Source of the DNA: JAJFTV01 sp964426355
GTDB lineage: Bacteria; Chloroflexota; Anaerolineae; Anaerolineales; Anaerolineaceae
Length of the DNA: 21,844 nt
NCBI GenBank assembly: GCA_964426355.1
Contig: CAYRRA010000062.1
Location: 1 to 21,844, forward strand
Direction: 5' to 3'
Below are positions 1-5,798 of this stretch, one piece after another. Both the position numbers and the translations under genes were made by a program. The notes under the pieces are model-generated. The model saw nothing but the letters and a program-made list of their open reading frames with translations. It was not told where the DNA came from and did not search any database. Position 1 is the first letter of the stretch. Each line of letters starts with the position of its first letter.

Positions 1-489
1 AATGTCAGCTTCTAAAGGAATTTCAGAAAATTCTTGTTGCTTTTCGACTGGCAATGATTCGACGTAACGTGGATCTCGAAAATAGAAAAAAGCATTATCT
101 GCGAGAAGCGGGTTATTTAATGCACCGTAGCAGATTTCCATTTCGGTAACTGATGCACCATCAAGTTCTTTGATCCACTGCGCCCGTTCCAACAGAGAAC
201 CATCGATCTTTTCAGGGATCCATCCATACCTTTCACCCAGAATGCCAATGAAAAAAGACCGACAATTGTCAATTTCTTGAAGGCAAATGGGCAATACCTG
301 GTCTTCTGCGGATTGTTCATCTGTGATCCCCCAGCGCAGGTCGACTTCGCTCCAAATCACTCCACGCCCTTCGCAGAGTTTTCTTAGTTGTGGGAAAGTA
401 AATTTGATCAGGTAATCCCGCTCCTGCTGCATGTCACGAAAAGTGGAAGATATGAAAACTCGGATCTGGCGTGTATTATGATTTTGCAT
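1..489 (-). CDS. DUF4062-domain protein, N-terminal part of a probable STAND NTPase (partial)
   Basis: The reading frame opens at ATG 489 and stays open for 163 codons to the left edge, so the 3' part is outside the window. A strong GAGGAGG lies a few bases upstream of the start. Visible motifs are VFISSTFRDM (residues 11-20), EVDLRWG (48-54) and FFIGILGERYGW (79-90), which are hallmarks of DUF4062. Established knowledge: this domain usually sits at the N terminus of large proteins that continue with a NACHT/AAA-type STAND NTPase and TPR or WD40 repeats, including the animal nephrocystin-3/TEP1-like proteins. Inference: the missing part probably carries an NTPase and repeats, giving a signalling or defence switch. 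Only the DUF4062 part is actually seen, so the NTPase is a prediction. No cognate partner gene is visible on this side. Confidence 0.85.
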   Translation of the reverse strand, partial: MQNHNTRQIRVFISSTFRDMQQERDYLIKFTFPQLRKLCEGRGVIWSEVDLRWGITDEQSAEDQVLPICLQEIDNCRSFFIGILGERYGWIPEKIDGSLLERAQWIKELDGASVTEMEICYGALNNPLLADNAFFYFRDPRYVESLPVEKQQEFSEIPLEADI

Positions 490-872
490 GAATCCTCCTC
501 AACGATGTCTCGATTAGGAAAAATTTTTTAACTTGCTCCCTGCGTCAAATACCAGTTCTATGAAAACATCTTGTGAAAAATCCGGGTGTTTCTGGATATC
601 CAGAGTGAAAAATATGCGATATGCAAGTATATCTCGAAATTCCATATCTGATGATTTTTTCCAACAGATTCAACCCACAAGGGTGAGAGTTGTGGTTGAC
701 CACACATACGTTAAGCGCGGTCTCTTCCGTTGTCCCCTGTCTTTTTCTGGTTTCTTTGAAGAAGATAAGACAAATCTTCTGCTTTTGCTCCAGGCATCCA
801 GTGTGTCTATTTCTTAATCAAAAACTTATCTCAATCGGATATGATTATTTAAACACATAAATAGGATAAAAT
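490..872. other. Gene-poor spacer between divergent genes
   Basis: No convincing gene lies in these 383 bases. A perfect 6-bp palindrome with a 2-bp centre (TGTGGTTGACCACA, 691-704) overlaps a bulged hairpin at 671-698. A second small hairpin has arms 760-766 and 774-780. On the minus strand a 43-codon frame (645 to 514) has protein-like composition but no clear ribosome binding site. The spacer should hold the promoters of both the DUF4062 gene and the rhodanese gene, but I could not place good -35/-10 pairs. Confidence 0.4.
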
Positions 873-1337
873 ATGTCTAATAAAATAAAAAAGAAACCTA
901 AACAGAGCAACCCCTCCATGCTCCCGTTATATTTCCTGGCGTCAGGCATTGTGCTGGTACTGGTAGCTGTAGTTATCTTATCTCAGCCATCTAAAACAAC
1001 GCCTGTTGATGCAGGTATGATTGAACGAGTCAGCCCGGTGGAGGCATGGGAGGCATGGGAGAGTGGTCAGGCAGTGCTGTTGGATGTGCGTGCAGAAAGC
1101 GATTTCGCTGCGAACCATGCTGCTGGCTCGGTAAACATCCCCCTGTCAGAACTTGAGAATCGGCTTGAGGAATTACCCCGTGAGAAATGGATAATAACCT
1201 ATTGCACTTGACCGGCTGAACAAACCAGCGCCCGTGCGGCGCAGATTCTTCTGGAAAACGGATTTTCAAAAGCTACACCCATATTGGGTGGGTTGCAAGC
1301 CTGGAAAGAAGCTGATTTGCCCCTGGCTTCTAAATGA
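873..1337 (+). CDS. Membrane-anchored rhodanese-like protein with in-frame UGA; candidate selenoprotein
   Basis: The gene starts at ATG 873 with AGGA upstream. Residues 17-37 form one membrane segment; the rest is a rhodanese domain, with the DVR motif at 71-73 and GSVNIP at 85-90. The active loop reads TYCT, then TGA (1209-1211, codon 113), then PAEQTSARAA, and the same frame continues with a good rhodanese C terminus (GGLQAW) to TGA 1335-1337, 154 codons in all. Rhodaneses of the YCxCP type have Cys at this position, so UGA replaces exactly a conserved second cysteine and would give a C-T-U motif after the likely catalytic C111. A GC-rich hairpin follows at a distance typical of bacterial SECIS elements. 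Alternatives are a nonsense mutation or a sequencing error. If Sec is not inserted, the product is a 112-aa fragment ending just after C111. Role inferred: sulfur/selenium transfer or thiol redox on the outer face of the membrane. Confidence 0.75.
1228..1242 (+). promoter_or_regulatory. Putative bacterial SECIS hairpin
   Basis: GCGCC (1228-1232) and GGCGC (1238-1242) form a perfect 5-bp stem around the loop CGTGC (1233-1237). The loop begins 22 bases after the end of the in-frame UGA and has G in its second position. Bacterial SECIS models call for a short loop about 16-37 bases downstream of UGA with a G in the first two loop bases, so position and form fit. The caveat is that it lies in codons for Ser-Ala-Arg-Ala-Ala, and such GC-rich codons can make a stem by chance. 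Confidence 0.45.
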
Positions 1338-1366
1338 AAAATCATTTATGAGTGGGTATCCCTGAT

Positions 1367-1407
1367 AAAAACAAACGACGCAGTGGTTTCTGCGTCGTTT
1401 GTTTTTG
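1367..1407. terminator. Bidirectional intrinsic terminator
   Basis: A stem of about 14-16 bp (arms 1368-1383 and 1390-1405) with the loop TGGTTT is followed by a T-rich run on the plus strand and by AAAA on the 5' side, which gives a U run on the minus strand. It lies between the convergent rhodanese and DUF4126-like genes and can serve both. Confidence 0.85.
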
Positions 1408-1431
1408 TTGCATTGTTCAGGCAAAATATCA

Positions 1432-2445
1432 TCAAGTGGGCAGAACGGTACTTTGGTTGAGTGTTTTTTCAATATGGTTCATAAGTGCCTTTGCAGTGGC
1501 TAATCCAATTGAAATGAACAGAAGGACGAGAAAGGCAGCAGAGAAGAACCCGATCAGAGGAGTAATGGGTGGGAAAAACGAGAACAAACCGATGAATATT
1601 GGTTGAACCAGCAGAAACAAAATGAGCCAAAGCGCATATAGGAACAGCATGATCATGCCACGTCCCCATTGTTTCCATGCAAACCAGCCAATTCCCCATA
1701 CAAAGGATTCTACGATGATGGCAAGCCCCGCTTTGGGTTCAACCTGGGCAAGGTTGAGCACTTTACCAATCCCTTTGCTGAACCGTTTCAACTGCTTGAC
1801 AGCGAAAATGACCAGGGCAATGATGGCAACAATGATCAGTGCAAAAAGGATAACCATTAACCAGGGATCGATTTTTGATAAAACGTAAGCCCCGACCATC
1901 AATACGACCGATGACAGATTCTCGATGGTTGCGAAGAGCGGTGCCGATATCGTTCCAGTTGTACCGGTCGATGAGCTTATGGCTGGTTTTGTCAGCGCAC
2001 GCATTCCAGTGATTGCGGTAGCTGAAACAGCGCCAGCAGCCGCTACAGCGTAACTCGTTGCAGCAAATGACCCCGATTGATTAACCAATTTAAGCGTCTC
2101 AAGGATTCCGGTTAATTCCGGGTTCAAATTCACAATCACACCGATCGATGCCAGTGAAAGTAGCGCGGCAGATAACGGGACCATAAAGCCACTGATGAGG
2201 TTTGAAATGGTGTTGATGACATTGCTCATCCCAGGCGAAAGCAGAGAGGAATATGCTGGAGCGAGGGTGATGATCCAAAGGAATGCCACGACACCGATGA
2301 ACCAATAACTCTCTAAAAACGACATTTGTGTTGAAAGTGTGATGATATTCAGTTTTGCGGCAATTGCGACGATCAGAAGACAGGCATACTGATTGGCTGC
2401 TCCTACCAAGCCGCCAGCAGATATTGCGGAAAGGATTAATTCCAT
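1432..2445 (-). CDS. DUF4126-like multi-spanning membrane protein
   Basis: The 337-aa product begins MELILSAISAGG if the ATG at 2445 is used. The frame is open further upstream to 2517, but that would overlap the preceding gene by 55 bases and add an unlikely charged leader, so the shorter start is preferred. The protein is strongly hydrophobic with roughly seven membrane segments. The N-terminal half, with its glycine- and alanine-rich first helix and FLWIITLAP helix, resembles DUF4126. The last third is a separate group of membrane helices including WFAWKQWGRGM. It follows a DUF4870 gene by 17 bases and is probably cotranscribed with it. The biochemical role is unknown. Confidence 0.6.
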   Translation of the reverse strand: MELILSAISAGGLVGAANQYACLLIVAIAAKLNIITLSTQMSFLESYWFIGVVAFLWIITLAPAYSSLLSPGMSNVINTISNLISGFMVPLSAALLSLASIGVIVNLNPELTGILETLKLVNQSGSFAATSYAVAAAGAVSATAITGMRALTKPAISSSTGTTGTISAPLFATIENLSSVVLMVGAYVLSKIDPWLMVILFALIIVAIIALVIFAVKQLKRFSKGIGKVLNLAQVEPKAGLAIIVESFVWGIGWFAWKQWGRGMIMLFLYALWLILFLLVQPIFIGLFSFFPPITPLIGFFSAAFLVLLFISIGLATAKALMNHIEKTLNQSTVLPT

Positions 2446-2462
2446 AAAACGATACTCACTTC

Positions 2463-2924
2463 TTAAACTTGGATATCGGGTTCGTATGTTTTTCGGACCC
2501 AATCGCCAATTAACCAATATTTAAAATCTTCACCACTATTGCATTTTACTCCGGCAATGATTCCATAAATCAAGGCAGCAAAGGGAATAAGGCTGAAAAT
2601 GGCAGCTATTGGAATTAAACAAATTCCTATTATGATCGTAGACAGCAGACCAGTGATTGTCCAAAGTATAGCTATCAAAGTACCACCAAGGATCCAGGTA
2701 ATGATCTGGAAGAGAAGAGATTGAAGGGATTGATATGCAACATACCGTGAACGGTCTTTATAAATTAAATAGATGACAAGCGCAGCTACTGTCCCGAGTA
2801 AGCCGGTAACTAAATTTGCTAATATGCTTAAATGCGCCAACATAGCCCATGTACGCTCGTCTTGTGGGGATAGTGGCGCCTGGGCAGCCTGTGCTGCCTG
2901 GGGAAATTCAGGTTTCTGTTCCAT
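2463..2924 (-). CDS. DUF4870-domain membrane protein
   Basis: This 153-aa protein has a strong ribosome binding site (AGGAGGTGAGG) directly before ATG 2924. A short Gln/Ala/Pro-rich cytoplasmic leader precedes the family pattern: an ERTWAMLAHLS helix, a YKDRSRYVAYQSLQSLLFQ segment, two to three further hydrophobic helices, and a final GEDFKYWLIGDW. These features match DUF4870 proteins, small membrane proteins of about 100-150 residues with no settled function. It lies 17 bases before the DUF4126-like gene, and a terminator separates it from the second DUF4870 gene upstream, so it probably has its own promoter within 2925-3007. Confidence 0.75.
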   Translation of the reverse strand: MEQKPEFPQAAQAAQAPLSPQDERTWAMLAHLSILANLVTGLLGTVAALVIYLIYKDRSRYVAYQSLQSLLFQIITWILGGTLIAILWTITGLLSTIIIGICLIPIAAIFSLIPFAALIYGIIAGVKCNSGEDFKYWLIGDWVRKTYEPDIQV

Positions 2925-2959
2925 TCCTCACCTCCTGTACCATATTATCATACCAGAAA

Positions 2960-2985
2960 AAAAGCCTGCCATGCGGCAGGCTTTT
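2960..2985 (-). terminator. Intrinsic terminator after the upstream DUF4870 gene
   Basis: The perfect stem AAAAGCCTGCC (2960-2970) / GGCAGGCTTTT (2975-2985) with loop ATGC has A-rich and T-rich flanks. It lies just downstream of the minus-strand gene ending at 3008. Confidence 0.85.
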
Positions 2986-3007
2986 AGAAAAGTACAAAAA
3001 TGACTTT

Positions 3008-3343
3008 CTATGCCCAGTTTTGTTTTTTTATGAAGTCTGTAACTACTGGAATATCGAATGTGTTGCCCTGACCAGCTTTGATACCGAGGTAAATCAACAG
3101 AATGAAGGAAAGCGGTCCTGTGCAGATTCCTATCACAAGAAAACTTAATGCGATATTCACTACCCAAAGAACTGCACCCAGAACGAGTGCTTGCATGTTG
3201 TGTGCTTTGATAAATGGTCGGGTTTTCTTTTCCTCGAGCAACAGGATGATGATAGGAACGATGGGAGAAAAAATATACGCCAACGCAGCCCATAGTTTGT
3301 CATCGCTGGTGATTTCCCCCATCGAAATATTCTCTTCTGACAT
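3008..3343 (-). CDS. DUF4870-domain membrane protein (second copy)
   Basis: The 111-aa product has the usual DUF4870 layout: a DDKLWAALAYIFSP helix, a charged EEKKTRPFIKAHNMQAL turn, then two more hydrophobic helices and a short Lys-rich tail. GGAGG lies eight bases before ATG 3343. It is a divergent paralogue of the gene at 2463-2924. A terminator directly downstream suggests it is a single-gene unit. It is divergent from fmt, with about 137 bases between them for the two promoters. The function of the family is not established. Confidence 0.78.
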   Translation of the reverse strand: MSEENISMGEITSDDKLWAALAYIFSPIVPIIILLLEEKKTRPFIKAHNMQALVLGAVLWVVNIALSFLVIGICTGPLSFILLIYLGIKAGQGNTFDIPVVTDFIKKQNWA

Positions 3344-3480
3344 TTGATACCTCCAAGTTGGTTTATGATAAGATATAGTGTATTTTAACCATAATTAAAC
3401 AAGACAGTAGTTATCATTATAAGGAACTACACCTTTTTCGTCAACACGGATACTATGAGAAAAAAAGGAACAAGTCCACG

Positions 3481-4395
3481 ATGACAAAAATCGTTTTTAT
3501 GGGTTCTCCACAATTCGCCGTACCTTCATTGAAGAAACTTGTTGAGGCACACCAAATTACTGGAGTGGTCACTCAACCGGATCGCCCTGCCGGCAGGGGG
3601 CGTGATTTTCGCCCATGTCCGGTGAAAGAAGCCGCGGTGGAGCTGGGTTTAGATGTCCTCCAACCTGAAAAGCTGTTGCACAACCAGCCTGTTTTGAATC
3701 AAATCAGGCAATGGGAACCAGAGGTCATTGTTGTGGTTGCATACGGCAAGATTCTTCGAAGCGAAGTGTTATCGATTGCGCCTTTGGGTTGTCTGAACGT
3801 ACATGCATCGCTTTTACCCCGTTGGAGAGGAGCCTCCCCTATTCAAGCCGCCATTTTGCATGGGGATAGGCAAACTGGGGTATCCATCATGAAGCTGGAT
3901 GAGGGAATGGACACCGGTCCTGTTTTTGAAATGGCTTCAATGGATATTGTCCCGGACGACACCGCAGGCAGCCTGGAAACTCGTCTTGCGGTATTAGGAG
4001 CCAACTTGCTCGCTCGCGTTTTGCCATTGTATGTGGAAGGAGTACTGCAACCCGTACCTCAAGCCACTGGTAATGAAACTTATGCACCGATTCTCAAAAA
4101 AGAGGATGGCTTGCTGGAATTTGTTCAAACCGTCGATGCTTTAGAACGCAAAATCAGGGCTTTTAATCCCTGGCCTGGCTGTTTTATGCCACTCGGAAAC
4201 TCCTTGTTAAAGGTGCACAAAGCTTCGGTGATAAGAGAAAATGGTTTGACGCCCGGTAAACATTACCTGGTGGATCGATATCCTGCAGTTGGGGCAGGTG
4301 ATGGATATTTAATATTGTCTGAGGTACAACCAGGAGGCAAAAAGCCGATGGATGGTAGGTCATTTTTGATGGGGTATCGGAATTGGCTCGAATGA
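3481..4395 (+). CDS. fmt: Methionyl-tRNA formyltransferase
   Basis: The 304-aa protein is near the usual family length (about 310). It transfers a formyl group from 10-formyl-tetrahydrofolate to Met-tRNAi for translation initiation. The N-terminal Rossmann-like domain has FMGSPQFAVPSL (residues 6-17) and the loop TQPDRPAGRGR. The catalytic region includes N106 and H108 within NVHASLLPRWRG and D144 in DEGMDTGP, matching the Asn-His-Asp triad known from E. coli. The C-terminal OB-like tRNA-binding domain is present (RAFNPWPG). ATG 3481 is supported by AAGGA upstream, although spacing is long. mnmA follows, so both genes probably form one operon; the usual neighbours def and priA are not seen here. 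Confidence 0.96.
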   Translation: MTKIVFMGSPQFAVPSLKKLVEAHQITGVVTQPDRPAGRGRDFRPCPVKEAAVELGLDVLQPEKLLHNQPVLNQIRQWEPEVIVVVAYGKILRSEVLSIAPLGCLNVHASLLPRWRGASPIQAAILHGDRQTGVSIMKLDEGMDTGPVFEMASMDIVPDDTAGSLETRLAVLGANLLARVLPLYVEGVLQPVPQATGNETYAPILKKEDGLLEFVQTVDALERKIRAFNPWPGCFMPLGNSLLKVHKASVIRENGLTPGKHYLVDRYPAVGAGDGYLILSEVQPGGKKPMDGRSFLMGYRNWLE

Positions 4396-4433
4396 GGAAA
4401 AACCTGAGAAAAAATACCATGACACGTGGGAAG

Positions 4434-5501
4434 ATGAAAAAAGTTATTTTGGGAATGAGCGGTGGGGTAGATAGTTCGGTTGCAGGGTTGCTCTTGAGGG
4501 AAGAAGGCTATCAGGTCATCGGCGTGATGTTGCGTACCGCAAAATTTGCGGATACAGAGGATCGTTTGCAGACGATTGAGAAAGAGATTGAAGAAACAGC
4601 GCAACAGGTTGCCCAGATGTTGGATATCCCCTTTTTTGTTGTTGACGCCCGTGATTTATTCAAACGAGAAGTGATCAGTTACTTTGTTGACACGTATTCC
4701 AGTGGGCTGACCCCAAACCCCTGCATGGTTTGCAATCAAACTGTGAAATGGAAAATCCTTCAGCAGCAAGCCGAAATCCTTGCAGCAGATTATGTTGCAA
4801 CCGGTCATTATGCAAAAATTACAAAAGAAAAGGGAGAATACTTACTGCTGAAAGGCAAGGATGGACGGAAAGACCAAAGTTACTTCCTTGCTTACCTTGA
4901 ACAGGCACAATTAAGGCAAACATTGTTCCCACTCGGCGGTTATACAAAGGATGAGGTGCGAGCGATTGCGGGTGAACATGGATTAAGTTCAGCGAACCGA
5001 CCCGAGAGCCAGGACATTTGTTTTTTAGACGGAGTCGATTATCGAACCTTTATCCATGATTACGCCAAAGCACCCGTCCAAAGCGGGAAAATCATCAATC
5101 GCAGTGGAGAGGTTTTAGGCGAGCATTCAGGTCTCATCAATTATACAATTGGGCAGCGCAAAGGGCTGGGTGTGTATTCGCCACAACCGCTGTATGTACT
5201 TGAGAAAAATTTTCATGACCAGTCTCTTGTGGTTGGGCATCAAGATGAACTGGGTTCAAGCAGTTTCTCGATTACAAATGTGAACTGGATTTCTGGTGAC
5301 CCTCCTACCGAGAATGCGCTGGTACAGGTAAAAATTCGCTATCAATCTCCATTGATCCCTGGCAGGCTAGAATCAGTTGATGAAGAGGTCTTTGTAGTAA
5401 ACCTGGAAGATAAACTTAGAGATATCACTCCTGGGCAATTTGCTGTGATGTATCAGGGCAATATTGTTTTGGGTGGTGGTATGATCTCATTGGTACATTA
5501 G
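4434..5501 (+). CDS. mnmA: tRNA-specific 2-thiouridylase MnmA
   Basis: The protein makes the 2-thio group of uridine 34 in Lys, Glu and Gln tRNAs, using ATP and a relayed persulfide. The N terminus MKKVILGMSGGVDSS holds the PP-loop (SGGVDSS). The two catalytic cysteines are C97 in NPCMVCN and C196 in SQDICFL; the GHYAKI and KDQSYFL motifs are also present. With the ATG at 4434 the product is 355 aa, the normal size. The frame is open upstream, and ATG 4419 or ATG 4392 (overlapping the fmt stop as ATGA) are alternative starts that add a basic leader; I prefer 4434 because it gives the usual N terminus, although its ribosome binding site is weak. It lies 38 bases after fmt. Confidence 0.95.
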   Translation: MKKVILGMSGGVDSSVAGLLLREEGYQVIGVMLRTAKFADTEDRLQTIEKEIEETAQQVAQMLDIPFFVVDARDLFKREVISYFVDTYSSGLTPNPCMVCNQTVKWKILQQQAEILAADYVATGHYAKITKEKGEYLLLKGKDGRKDQSYFLAYLEQAQLRQTLFPLGGYTKDEVRAIAGEHGLSSANRPESQDICFLDGVDYRTFIHDYAKAPVQSGKIINRSGEVLGEHSGLINYTIGQRKGLGVYSPQPLYVLEKNFHDQSLVVGHQDELGSSSFSITNVNWISGDPPTENALVQVKIRYQSPLIPGRLESVDEEVFVVNLEDKLRDITPGQFAVMYQGNIVLGGGMISLVH

Positions 5502-5522
5502 TCCACTAAAGAGAGATTTTCT

Positions 5523-5798
5523 ATGACAATTCCTGCTTTTCTATTTGGCTCGTTAGTTGCTGCAATCTTGGGTGCGCTTTTTCATGTATGGAAAGGCGGT
5601 GGTCCTTTGCGGATCATCGGATTAATCGTTTCCGGTGTAATTGGGTTTTGGGTAGGACATTTTTTAGCTGTACTGGCTGGGATTTCTTTTTGGAAAATTG
5701 GACCGATTCAATTTGGAGTTTCACTTGTTTGTTCGGTTGTCTTTTTGTTTTTGGGAAACTGGATTTTTTCCACGCCTGTCAATAATAAAGGAGGGTAA
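5523..5798 (+). CDS. Small three-helix membrane protein
   Basis: The 91-aa product has three hydrophobic segments at about residues 3-22, 29-54 and 63-83, with glycine-rich helices (GLIVSGVIGFWVGHF) and a short polar tail. I do not recognise a family with certainty; the layout recalls small GlsB/YeaQ-like membrane proteins but lacks a decisive motif. It starts 21 bases after mnmA behind a purine-rich AAAGAGAG site and is probably the last gene of that operon. Its stop codon directly abuts the stop of the convergent recJ gene with no spacer. Confidence 0.65.
   Translation: MTIPAFLFGSLVAAILGALFHVWKGGGPLRIIGLIVSGVIGFWVGHFLAVLAGISFWKIGPIQFGVSLVCSVVFLFLGNWIFSTPVNNKGG

Noticed and set aside
533..817. 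94-codon plus-strand frame starting at TTG
   Set aside because: No ribosome binding site, low-complexity composition and no recognisable domain; it overlaps palindromes in a spacer.
3407..3430. GTAGTT/AACTAC inverted repeat before fmt
   Set aside because: Only six base pairs in AT-rich spacer; too weak to call an operator or terminator.
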